Of a stretch of DNA of 64,000 nt, positions 42,191 to 49,879 are shown one piece after another (position 1 is the stretch's first letter; every line of letters begins with the position of its first letter). Both the position numbers and the translations under genes were made by a program. This DNA comes from Corynebacterium sp. MSK008 (GTDB taxonomy: Bacteria; Actinomycetota; Actinomycetes; Mycobacteriales; Mycobacteriaceae): positions 1-64,000 of the forward strand of contig NZ_JASPJX010000013.1 in NCBI RefSeq assembly GCF_030232585.1. Reading direction: 5' to 3'. The notes under the pieces were generated by a model that was not told the DNA's origin, made no database searches, and saw nothing but the letters and a program-made list of their open reading frames with translations.

Positions 42191-43005
42191 GGCTGGCAGG
42201 CCGCGGCCGGAAGCCGCTCGGGACCCTCCGCGAGCGCTTCCGCCGCAGCAGTCAGCATGGCCTGTCCCGTCGCGTAGCTCCCGTCCGCAGGCAACGCCGT
42301 GAGCGCCACCGGTGCCCAGGAGCCGTCCCCGCGCGGGACGAGCCCGAATTGCCGTACCTGGTAGGCGTCCGTGGTGTCTGGGCCCCACCCGCCCTTAAAC
42401 AACGCCCCGACTGTGCCCAGTCCGTACGCCTGGGCGGGGTCGATTTTCCCCATATGCGCAAGCACAGGGGCGGCGCTTTCCACGCAGGCGAGCCTGCCGG
42501 CGAGCACGGCTTCGTCGGCCACGCTGAGCTGCGTTTGTCCGAAAGTGGAGAACTCTGGGCGGAGCGGTTCTGTGTTCACCCGAGCGGCAAGGCCCGCGTG
42601 AGCAAGGACCAGGTCCACGGCCTCTGGGCCGGTGGCGTCGAAAAGGCGCTGCGCCGCCGCGTTGTCGGACGCAGTCACTGCGGCGCGGGCGTCTGCCTCG
42701 AGCGCGGGGCTGGTGCGCATGGCGGCCACAGCGATGGGCACCTTGATGGTGGACCAGGCAGGGCTCGGGTCGGTGAACCCGGCCGATTCTGGCCCTTCCG
42801 TTCCTACAGTGGCGACGCCCAGCTGGCCGCCGTAGGTCGATTCGACGTGGGCGACGGTGGCGTCGAGAGGCAATTGCTCATCGGTGGCCGGCGGTGGCGC
42901 CTCCGTAACGGTTGAGGTGACAACCACGGTTTCTTGGCCTCCGGAACAGGCAGACAAGAACAGTGCGCCGGCTGCGGCGAGTCGGAGGCGCCGGCGAGCT
43001 ACCAA
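42187..43005 (-). CDS. Lipoprotein with class A beta-lactamase-like serine hydrolase fold
   Basis: 272 residues. A lipobox LSAC puts the lipid on Cys20. The hydrolase motifs are SxxK (Ser85-Lys88, WSTIK), SDN (113-115) and KGG (204-206), spaced as in class A beta-lactamases; no Glu166-type ELN motif is evident. It may be a wall-peptide hydrolase or carboxypeptidase rather than a drug-resistance enzyme. The start is a TTG at 43005 overlapping the stop of the upstream membrane-protein gene, so translation is coupled. Confidence 0.78.
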   Translation of the reverse strand: MVARRRLRLAAAGALFLSACSGGQETVVVTSTVTEAPPPATDEQLPLDATVAHVESTYGGQLGVATVGTEGPESAGFTDPSPAWSTIKVPIAVAAMRTSPALEADARAAVTASDNAAAQRLFDATGPEAVDLVLAHAGLAARVNTEPLRPEFSTFGQTQLSVADEAVLAGRLACVESAAPVLAHMGKIDPAQAYGLGTVGALFKGGWGPDTTDAYQVRQFGLVPRGDGSWAPVALTALPADGSYATGQAMLTAAAEALAEGPERLPAAACQP

Positions 43006-43562
43006 ATCTTGACCCGGGCGTTGTTGCCGCCGGTGCAGTACACCGTCTCCCCGCCGGAGCAGGTCATGCGGTAGGTGATGCCGGTGGCCGGGCTGTACGC
43101 GTTCACGGTCATATCGGTCGTGCCGGTGCGTCCGTACGCCTGCTGGAACGCCTCAAAGACGTTGGCGGCAAATCCGTCGGTGGTCACATCCGTAGCCGGG
43201 GCGTAGTGCGAGTACGTGCGCTTCGCCGGCTCCTTGCTGGGCTGTTCGGGTGCTTCCGACCTCGGCAGTGTGCGAGTCTCAACCACCGTGCTGGTCACCG
43301 GCTCGCTGGAGCGGTTGAACGCACCCGAGCCGCCCATGAACGCCAACACTCCGACGATTGCGGCAAGCAGCAGCGCACCCAAAACGTAGAGCCACGGGCT
43401 CGGGCCGCCGCGCTTCTCCGGCTGCTGGTAGCTGGAGGGGTACTCGTCGGGCTGGCCGTGCTGCTGCTGCGGTACCGCGCTGAACTGCTGTGTCTGGTCG
43501 ATATCCGGATCCGTGGGGTGCGGCTGGTCCGGGTTCCATTGGCTGGAGCCTTGATTGGTCAT
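42999..43562 (-). CDS. Single-span membrane protein, unknown
   Basis: 187 residues. A Gln/Pro-rich cytosolic tail (1-53) leads to one membrane helix (about 56-76), then a Ser/Thr/Pro linker and a small extracytoplasmic domain with two cysteines (MTCSGG, VYCTGG) that may form a disulfide. It lies between two beta-lactamase-fold genes, 9 bases after one and overlapping the other, so it may partner with them. No named family recognised. Confidence 0.78.
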   Translation of the reverse strand: MTNQGSSQWNPDQPHPTDPDIDQTQQFSAVPQQQHGQPDEYPSSYQQPEKRGGPSPWLYVLGALLLAAIVGVLAFMGGSGAFNRSSEPVTSTVVETRTLPRSEAPEQPSKEPAKRTYSHYAPATDVTTDGFAANVFEAFQQAYGRTGTTDMTVNAYSPATGITYRMTCSGGETVYCTGGNNARVKIW

Positions 43563-43571
43563 GGCGCATCC

Positions 43572-44441
43572 CTAGCAACGCGACGTAGGCAGGTCGCCAC
43601 GCATGGCGCTCAACCCGTTTGCGAGCTCGTCCAGCATGGCGAAGCTGCCCTCGTGGCCCTTCGGGCTGTGGGCGGTGATCGCCACGGCGATGTCACCGTT
43701 CGGGCCCGGGATCAGGCCGAACTGGCGGGCCAGGTGCCCGCCCTCGTGGTAGTTCCAGCCGCCCTTGTAGCGGGCGCCGCCGATGCGGCCCAAGCCCCAG
43801 TGCTGGTAGTCCACGATGCGGCCCATCATGTCCAGTACCGGCTCGTGCCCCGCCACGCAGCGCAGCCCGGAGGCGAATGCAGCCTGGTCGCTGGTGGTCC
43901 ACATCGTGCCCATTTGGTAGCCGGCCGGGGTGGACGTGCGCGCCCCCGCCTCCCGGATCACTCCCTCGTAGCTAGCCGCCGGAACTTGGCCGAACATGCG
44001 GTGTGCCGCGGGGTTATCGGAGCGGGTCACCGCGGCCTCTGCGTCCGGGTAGAACGCCTGGCTCTGGCGCAGCGCGGCGATGGCCAGCGGCACCTTCATG
44101 GTGGAAAACGCGGGCTCCGGCCGGTTATCGCCGGCGGTGAGGCCGCCTACCGACACCGCGGCGCGGCCGCCGTGGCGCCCCACCACGTCCGCCACGAGGC
44201 GGTCCAGCTGCGCCTGGACGTCGACTGCGGGCGCGACGTGCTGCGACTTGCCGGGCTCCGGGGTGGTCAGCGGCAGCGGCAGACGGATGGCGTTTTTCAC
44301 CTGCGGTGGCAGCTGGTTGTAGGCCTGGACGATCGGCTGGCCGATGACGGGAATCTGGTCGATCGCCGTGTAGGTCGGCACCGATGACATGGGAAAAGCC
44401 AGGCCCGCGGTCAGGGCCAGGGCTGCAACTTTGGAGGGCAC
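43572..44441 (-). CDS. Secreted class A beta-lactamase-like serine hydrolase
   Basis: 289 residues with an N-terminal export signal (about 3-26). Motifs: SxxK (Ser113-Lys116, FSTMK), SDN (141-143) and KGG (226-228); again no clear ELN motif. Its fold and order of motifs match those of the lipoprotein two genes downstream, though the sequences are well diverged. The GTG start at 44441 lies 14 bases past the purH stop, so the three-gene set may be read through from purH. Confidence 0.8.
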   Translation of the reverse strand: MPSKVAALALTAGLAFPMSSVPTYTAIDQIPVIGQPIVQAYNQLPPQVKNAIRLPLPLTTPEPGKSQHVAPAVDVQAQLDRLVADVVGRHGGRAAVSVGGLTAGDNRPEPAFSTMKVPLAIAALRQSQAFYPDAEAAVTRSDNPAAHRMFGQVPAASYEGVIREAGARTSTPAGYQMGTMWTTSDQAAFASGLRCVAGHEPVLDMMGRIVDYQHWGLGRIGGARYKGGWNYHEGGHLARQFGLIPGPNGDIAVAITAHSPKGHEGSFAMLDELANGLSAMRGDLPTSRC

Positions 44442-44455
44442 GGGAAACGGTCTTT

Positions 44456-45994
44456 CTAGTGGGCGAAGTGGCGGGTGCCGGTCAGGTACATGGTCACGCC
44501 GGCGGCCTCAGCGGCAGCGATGACTTCCTCGTCGCGGATGGAGCCGCCTGGCTGCACCACGGCCTTCACGCCGGAGTCAGCCAGCAGCTGGAACCCGTCC
44601 GCGAACGGGAAGAACGCGTCGGAGGCGGCCACGGCGCCGTTGGTGCGGTTGCGCCCCTCGTCGAGGGTGTTGGCGCGGTCCACGGCGAGCTTTGCGGAGT
44701 CCACGCGGTTGACCTGGCCCATGCCAATGCCTACCGACGCCCCCTCGGACGCGATCAGAATCGCGTTCGACTTCACGCAGCGCACTGCGCGCCACGCGAA
44801 TTCGAGGTCGGCAAGAGTCTGCTCGTCCGCCGCCTCGCCCGCGGCGAGGGTCCAGTTGGCGGCGGTGTCGCCCTCGGCCTGGAAGCGGTCGCGCTCCTGC
44901 ACGAGCCAGCCGCCGGCGATCTGCTTGCGCTCCTCGCCCTGCTGCTTCGGCTCGACCTCGAGGATGCGCAGGTTCTTCTTCGTCTGCAGCAGCTCAAGTG
45001 CGTCCGCGGCGTAGGACGGCGCGATGACGACCTCGGTGAAGATCGGCTTGATCTGCTCCGCCAGCTCCAGGGTGACCTCGCGGTTGCAGGCGATTACGCC
45101 GCCGTAGGCCGACACCGGGTCGCAGGCATGCGCCTTCTTGTGCGCGTCCGCGATAGAGGTGTCGGACACTGCCACGCCGCACGGGTTGGCGTGCTTGATG
45201 ATCGCCACGCACGGGCGCTCGTGGTCCCAGGCGGCGCGCCACGCGGCGTCGGCGTCCTGGTAGTTGTTGTAGCTCATCTCCTTGCCGCCGTGCTGGGTGG
45301 CGGCGGCCAGACCCCAGCCCTCGTTTTCCAGGCGCGCTGCCTGGTGCGGGTTCTCGCCGTAGCGCAAGTCGGTGGCACTCTCGCTGGCGCCGGAGGCGTC
45401 CGCGCCCAGCTGGTTGGACAGCCAGGAGGAGACCGCGGCGTCGTAAAGCGCAGTGTGCGTAAACGCCTCGAGCGCAAGCTGCTTGCGCTGCTCAAGGTCG
45501 AAGCCGCCGCCCTTGACCGCCTCCACGACCTCGCCGTAGCGCGCGGGCGAGGTCACGACGGCGACCGACGGGTGGTTCTTCGCCGCGGCGCGGACCATGG
45601 ACGGCCCACCGATGTCGATCTGCTCGACGCACTCGTCGAAGGTGGCGCCGGAGGCGACGGTCTCCTCGAACGGGTAGAGGTTGACCACGACGAGGTCGAA
45701 CGGCTCGATGCCCAGCTCTTGCAACTGGTCAACGTGGCTGTCCTTGCGCAGGTCCGCAAGGATGCCGGAGTGCACGCGCGGATGCAGCGTCTTCACGCGG
45801 CCGTCGAGCACCTCAGGGAAGCCGGTCACGTCCGCGACCTCGGTGACGGAAACGCCCGCGTCGGCGATGCGCTGGGCGGTGGAGCCGGTGGAGACGATCT
45901 CCACGCCCGCCTGGCCCAGCGCGCGGGCCAGCTCCTCCAGCCCGGTCTTGTCGTAGACGCTGATCAGCGCGCGCTTGATTTCCCGCTTAGACAT
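44456..45994 (-). CDS. purH: Bifunctional AICAR transformylase / IMP cyclohydrolase
   Basis: 512 residues. The N-terminal IMP cyclohydrolase (MGS-like) domain shows [15 protein letters not shown] and [13 protein letters not shown]; the AICAR formyltransferase domain shows KHANPCGVA and the C-terminal [15 protein letters not shown]. It carries out the last two steps of purine synthesis. The ATG at 45994 (MSKREIK) overlaps the purN stop by 8 bases and has AAAGG 9 bases upstream. Confidence 0.96.
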   Translation of the reverse strand: MSKREIKRALISVYDKTGLEELARALGQAGVEIVSTGSTAQRIADAGVSVTEVADVTGFPEVLDGRVKTLHPRVHSGILADLRKDSHVDQLQELGIEPFDLVVVNLYPFEETVASGATFDECVEQIDIGGPSMVRAAAKNHPSVAVVTSPARYGEVVEAVKGGGFDLEQRKQLALEAFTHTALYDAAVSSWLSNQLGADASGASESATDLRYGENPHQAARLENEGWGLAAATQHGGKEMSYNNYQDADAAWRAAWDHERPCVAIIKHANPCGVAVSDTSIADAHKKAHACDPVSAYGGVIACNREVTLELAEQIKPIFTEVVIAPSYAADALELLQTKKNLRILEVEPKQQGEERKQIAGGWLVQERDRFQAEGDTAANWTLAAGEAADEQTLADLEFAWRAVRCVKSNAILIASEGASVGIGMGQVNRVDSAKLAVDRANTLDEGRNRTNGAVAASDAFFPFADGFQLLADSGVKAVVQPGGSIRDEEVIAAAEAAGVTMYLTGTRHFAH

Positions 45995-46571
45995 TGAATA
46001 TAGCCTTTCCGTTGGCAATTTCGAGGTTGTGCAGCAGGTGAACGAGCTGTTCGCGCTCAACCTTCTTAATGCGTTCGTGGAGCTCCGACTCCGTGTCCCC
46101 CGGCTGCACCTCGACGGCGCGCTGGGCGATGATCTCGCCGCTGTCCAGGCCTGCGTCCACGTAGTGCACCGTGCAGCCGGTGACCTTCACGCCGTGTTCC
46201 AGTGCGTCACGCACCGCGTGCGCGCCCGGGAATGAGGGCAACAGGGACGGGTGGGCGTTAATCGTGCGCCCCTCAAACTCCTGCACGAATGCCGGGCCGA
46301 GCAGCCGCATGAATCCCGCAGAAACCACCAAGTCCGGCTCGACGGAGGCCACGGCGGCCACCATCTTGTCGTTCCAGGCGTTGCGGTTTGTCTCCATCGG
46401 CACCACGGCGGTGCGGATGCCGGCGTTTTTCGCGCGTTGCAGAGCCGGACAAATTTGATCCGCCACCACGAGGTCAACGCGGTAGCGGTTCTCCTGGTTA
46501 TCGATGATCGCTTTCAGCAGGGTGCCGGTGCCCGACGCGAGGACGGCCACCGATTTCGCAGAGTCACTCAC
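45987..46571 (-). CDS. purN: Phosphoribosylglycinamide formyltransferase
   Basis: 194 residues. The catalytic set is visible in [16 protein letters not shown] (Asn, His) and [13 protein letters not shown] (Asp), with the [13 protein letters not shown] phosphate loop. It formylates GAR with 10-formyl-THF. The GTG at 46571 follows TAGACT (46584-46579) by 7 bases, a leaderless layout; that hexamer overlaps the stop codon of the DUF6350 gene. It heads the purN-purH operon. Confidence 0.96.
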   Translation of the reverse strand: MSDSAKSVAVLASGTGTLLKAIIDNQENRYRVDLVVADQICPALQRAKNAGIRTAVVPMETNRNAWNDKMVAAVASVEPDLVVSAGFMRLLGPAFVQEFEGRTINAHPSLLPSFPGAHAVRDALEHGVKVTGCTVHYVDAGLDSGEIIAQRAVEVQPGDTESELHERIKKVEREQLVHLLHNLEIANGKAIFNV

Positions 46572-46581
46572 AAGCCCAAGT

Positions 46582-47817
46582 CTAACTACCGCTGCGCGCG
46601 GATGCGCGTTGCCTCACCAGCGCCACGCCGCGCACAAGCGCGCCCGTCAGCGCGACCCAGATGAACAGGGACAACGCGAGCGCGAACGGATCCGAGCCGA
46701 CAAGCCCGTAGGCCCCGGCACCCCCAGCCGAGAAGATCCCCAGCAGCGCTCCCATCAGGGCGGCCCACGTGGCGGCCGCAGCGACGCTTTCGAGGCTCAA
46801 AGGCTTCACGACGAACGCATGCGCAAGCACCGCCGCCGGCACAATCAACAGCACCGGTGCCCACTGCGGCATCTCCGCCGGGATCGCCGCGAACAGCGGC
46901 AGCGGCGGGTACGCCACGTTGGAGGTGGCGAACAGACTCACGCCCGCGCCGGCGGCCTCGAAGCTGCCGCCGAGCAGCACCGCGAGCTGCGCGACCGCCG
47001 CGTTGGGCAGGTACAGCAGGCTCAGCACCACCAGGGCCACGCCCCCGCCAACACCGAGCTGCGGGAACTGCGAGATCAGCTCGCCGACGCGGCCATAGCC
47101 GAAGGCGAGGGCGACGAGGAAGACCACCGTGGCCGCGGCGAGCAGGCGGAGAATGAGGTTCGCCGCGTGCGCCCCCGCATCCACCGCCTCCGCCGGGACG
47201 CCGCTGCGCTTAGCCAGCGCGTGCCACACCACGCGCCGCACGCCAATGATGAAGCCCACCAGGTGCACGATCAGCGGATAGACGAACGCCGCGACGACGG
47301 GCGGCATCCCCACCGGGTACACGTGCGAGGCGTCGAACACCATGAACAGCGCGATGGCGCTAACCAGCACAGGCAGGCCGAGCGCGAGCCCGAGCAGCGT
47401 CAGCAAATCCAGCACGCTGACACGGCCCGCGGTGGCTTTGCGCACCTGCACCGCCACCACGGCAGCCACCCCTACCGCGGGAAGGAGGGGCATTGCGGTG
47501 AGCGAGACGCCGTCGATAAGCAAAGGCACGCCGTGGAGAGCGAACCATGCCTCACCGACAGCGCCGGGGAAATACGTGAGGCTCCAACCGGCGATGAGGA
47601 TCACCGCGAAGCACAGCGCGACAAGCCCGAGCACCAGCGCCAAGTTCGGCACGAGCGCGTACGGCAGGTAGTGGCGCACCCGCTCTTTGGCGGTGGCAGG
47701 AACCTTGTCGTTCGCAGCCGGGCGTTTGACGCCCGTGATCTTCCGCTTGGACGCGCCTTTGCGACGCTGACGGCGCGCATCCGACTGGCGCGGCCTCTGA
47801 TTGGGTGTGGTGCTCAT
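46582..47817 (-). CDS. DUF6350 polytopic membrane protein
   Basis: 411 residues. A very basic N-terminal tail (RRQRRKGASKRKITGVKRP) precedes ten or eleven hydrophobic segments. Its position directly upstream of purN-purH matches the DUF6350 membrane protein found there in mycobacteria and other corynebacteria. Transport is likely but the substrate is unknown. The purN promoter lies in its last codons. Confidence 0.82.
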   Translation of the reverse strand: MSTTPNQRPRQSDARRQRRKGASKRKITGVKRPAANDKVPATAKERVRHYLPYALVPNLALVLGLVALCFAVILIAGWSLTYFPGAVGEAWFALHGVPLLIDGVSLTAMPLLPAVGVAAVVAVQVRKATAGRVSVLDLLTLLGLALGLPVLVSAIALFMVFDASHVYPVGMPPVVAAFVYPLIVHLVGFIIGVRRVVWHALAKRSGVPAEAVDAGAHAANLILRLLAAATVVFLVALAFGYGRVGELISQFPQLGVGGGVALVVLSLLYLPNAAVAQLAVLLGGSFEAAGAGVSLFATSNVAYPPLPLFAAIPAEMPQWAPVLLIVPAAVLAHAFVVKPLSLESVAAAATWAALMGALLGIFSAGGAGAYGLVGSDPFALALSLFIWVALTGALVRGVALVRQRASARSGS

Positions 47818-48123
47818 CGCGTCCTACTCTGCCACCCCGGCGACAACCCCCACCACAGTGACACCCGCCCGGCCCGCTGCCTGGCGGCGTCACCTGGCAA
47901 AATGCGGCGGTTCATCGCCGCTACGCAACGGCGTGGCGCACATCTCTAACGCGGCGGGGGTGTAACGTTCGCCCGAATAAGCACGATTTAAGAAATATTT
48001 CAGCTTCTGTCTTGCTCCGACGAGACCGATTCGTTACAGTAACCTCTCGTAGATAACAGGAAGGTCACGATTCCGCTGTGAACAGCGGAGGAGATGGCCA
48101 ACGAAAGATCTCAAAGAGGGCTC
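47818..48123 (+). promoter_or_regulatory. Upstream region of the first M23 peptidase gene
   Basis: 306 bp without a convincing frame. Near the right end, GTTACAGTAAC (48033-48043) is an inverted repeat and is followed by ATAACA (48053-48058); such GTAAC-type sequences are reminiscent of MtrA sites. TAACCT (48040-48045) could be the -10. The leader of about 70 nt has no recognised riboswitch. Confidence 0.4.
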
Positions 48124-48864
48124 ATGTTCAACTCCAAGAAGCAGGGCGGCAAGCACCGCAAGCAGTCCCCCAACAAGGGGCGCGTTGCCGTCGTCGCAGC
48201 AGCCACTGGCGCTGTGTCCACCGCTGGTTTCTCCGGCCTGGTCGCCGGTGCCCTCACCAGCAACCAGGACGCCGAGCAGGGACAGAACATCAAGCTCGCC
48301 GCAGACGCCGACGAGCTCCAGAGCGCCGATCCGGGAGTGGACGAGGCTTCCGCCGAGGAGACCCCGCAGATCCTCTCCATCGCCGAATACAAGCCGGTGG
48401 AGAACCTCACCGAGCAGCTGGACAAGGCTATCCAGCACTCCGACGAGGTTGCCCGCCTGGACGAAGCCGCCCGCGCGCCGCTGTTTACTAAGCCGGCCGA
48501 GGGTGCCTTCACCTCGGGCTTTGGTATGCGCTGGGGCTCGATGCACAACGGCGTCGACATCGCTAACACCCCGGGCACCCCGATCCGCGCAGTTGCCGCT
48601 GGCACCGTGATCGACTCCGGCCCGGCGCAGGGCTTCGGCAACTGGATCCGCATCCGCCACGAGGACGGCTCCATCTCCGTTTACGGCCACATGCAGTCCC
48701 TCTACGTCGCCGTCGGCGAGGTTGTGCAGCCCGGTCAGCTCATCGCCGGCATGGGCAGCGAGGGCTTCTCCACCGGCTCCCACCTCCACTTTGAGATCTG
48801 GTCGGACGGCGCCACCCCGTCCGACCCGGCTTCCTGGCTGGCAGCCCGAGGCATCGGCCTCTAA
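48124..48864 (+). CDS. Secreted M23-family peptidoglycan endopeptidase
   Basis: 246 residues from the ATG at 48124, with GAGG 5 bases upstream; an ATG at 48094 has its purine tract directly abutting it and is less likely. A basic tail and hydrophobic segment (21-45) export it. An acidic helical linker (48-115) precedes the LytM/M23 domain with zinc ligands in HNGVD (His141, Asp145) and HLHFE (His222), plus GHM (His189). It cleaves cross-link peptides during growth or separation. MtrA-like repeats upstream fit control with rpf2. Confidence 0.92.
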   Translation: MFNSKKQGGKHRKQSPNKGRVAVVAAATGAVSTAGFSGLVAGALTSNQDAEQGQNIKLAADADELQSADPGVDEASAEETPQILSIAEYKPVENLTEQLDKAIQHSDEVARLDEAARAPLFTKPAEGAFTSGFGMRWGSMHNGVDIANTPGTPIRAVAAGTVIDSGPAQGFGNWIRIRHEDGSISVYGHMQSLYVAVGEVVQPGQLIAGMGSEGFSTGSHLHFEIWSDGATPSDPASWLAARGIGL

Positions 48865-48882
48865 ACATTTCAGCCCTTTTCC

Positions 48883-48927
48883 AACGGGGCCTTCCGCGCT
48901 TTTCGACGCGCGGGAGGTCCCGTTTTT
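48883..48927 (+). terminator. Intrinsic terminator after the first M23 gene
   Basis: A long GC-rich stem with arms of about 16 bases (from 48884 and up to 48922; a few mismatches) ends in TTTTT (48923-48927), 19 bp past the stop. Strong terminator by eye. Confidence 0.8.
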
Positions 48928-49180
48928 GCGCAGTTGACGCGCGCAGCCTCTTTGACGGGGGTAAACCCCTACCCCCGACGCCTAATACCATGCGTAACAA
49001 TTTTCTCACCAGCAACACGCCGGGTGAGCTGGACGGACACCTAGGCTTCCCCGAAAATTCGAACAAACGTGCACGTCACAGCATTGCCAGAGGGCATTTC
49101 GCCGGTTAGATTCTCTGCCTGTGTGCGTGGCCGAGACCGCGCCTAGCCCTCTACAGAGTTAGAAAAGGTATCCCCCAGAC
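48928..49180 (+). promoter_or_regulatory. Upstream region of the second M23 peptidase gene
   Basis: 253 bp with no frame of note. TAGATT (49107-49112) is a possible -10, giving a leader of some 60-65 nt. One GTAACA-type half site lies near 48993. AAAAGG about 13 bases before the ATG is the only ribosome-binding candidate. Confidence 0.35.
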
Positions 49181-49879
49181 ATGAACCGACGTCTCACTTC
49201 GAGCATCGCAGCCGTCTCGGCCGCAGCGGCAATAGCGCTCACCCTCGCGCCCGCGCCCGCTTCTGCCCTGACCGTCACTGTGGGTGGCGCAACGGTCTCC
49301 GACGCGGGCCAAGCCCTGGGCGCAGTAGCGAAGGCCGCGGGCGCCATCAAGGAAAGTGGCGCGACCATCACCGCAGGCGACTACAAGATCGTCTACGACC
49401 CGCGCGCACTCGAGGCCCCGCTCGCCGCCGCGTTCGCTCCCGCGAAGGGCAGCGACTGGGTGGCCCCGCAGCGCGGCCGCACCGCCGACGGCCGCACCGT
49501 GGTCACCCCGGCAGCCGGGCGCTTCACCTCCGGCTTTGGACCGCGCTGGGGCACCGTGCACCAGGGCATCGACATTGCCAACGACCTGGGAACCCCGATT
49601 TACTCCGTCATGGACGGCACCGTCATCGCCGCGGGCCCCGCGCGCGGCTTCGGCAACTGGGTTGTGATTAAGCACGACGGCGGCGAGGTGTCCGTCTACG
49701 GCCACATGCGCTACTACGACGTCTCCGTGGGCCAGCGCGTCTCCGCCGGGCAGAAGATCGCCTCCATCGGCAACGAGGGGCAGTCCACCGGCCCACACCT
49801 CCACTTCGAGATCAAGCCGGACGGGAACACTCAGGTGGACCCGGTGCCGTGGTTCGCGGCCCAGGGCATCAAGATCTAG
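49181..49879 (+). CDS. Secreted M23-family peptidase (second copy)
   Basis: 232 residues. A classical signal peptide (1-29, cleavage after ASA) is followed by a variable domain and an M23 domain with HQGID (His127, Asp131) and a C-terminal HLHFE. The domain is close to that of the preceding gene (FTSGFG.RWG, GPARGFGNW), so the two arose by duplication, but this one has a cleavable signal and lacks the acidic linker. It converges on uvrD with a 4-base overlap. Confidence 0.92.
   Translation: MNRRLTSSIAAVSAAAAIALTLAPAPASALTVTVGGATVSDAGQALGAVAKAAGAIKESGATITAGDYKIVYDPRALEAPLAAAFAPAKGSDWVAPQRGRTADGRTVVTPAAGRFTSGFGPRWGTVHQGIDIANDLGTPIYSVMDGTVIAAGPARGFGNWVVIKHDGGEVSVYGHMRYYDVSVGQRVSAGQKIASIGNEGQSTGPHLHFEIKPDGNTQVDPVPWFAAQGIKI

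Noticed and set aside
42187..44441. Calling the two serine hydrolases beta-lactam resistance genes
   Set aside because: The SxxK/SDN/KGG set is present but the deacylating Glu motif is not evident, so resistance is not supported.
48034..48123. Cyclic-di-AMP (ydaO-type) riboswitch upstream of the first M23 gene
   Set aside because: Actinobacterial wall-hydrolase genes can have one, but the leader here is only about 70 nt and lacks the conserved core sequences.
49113..49180. Riboswitch in the leader of the second M23 gene
   Set aside because: Short leader, and no conserved aptamer motif could be recognised.
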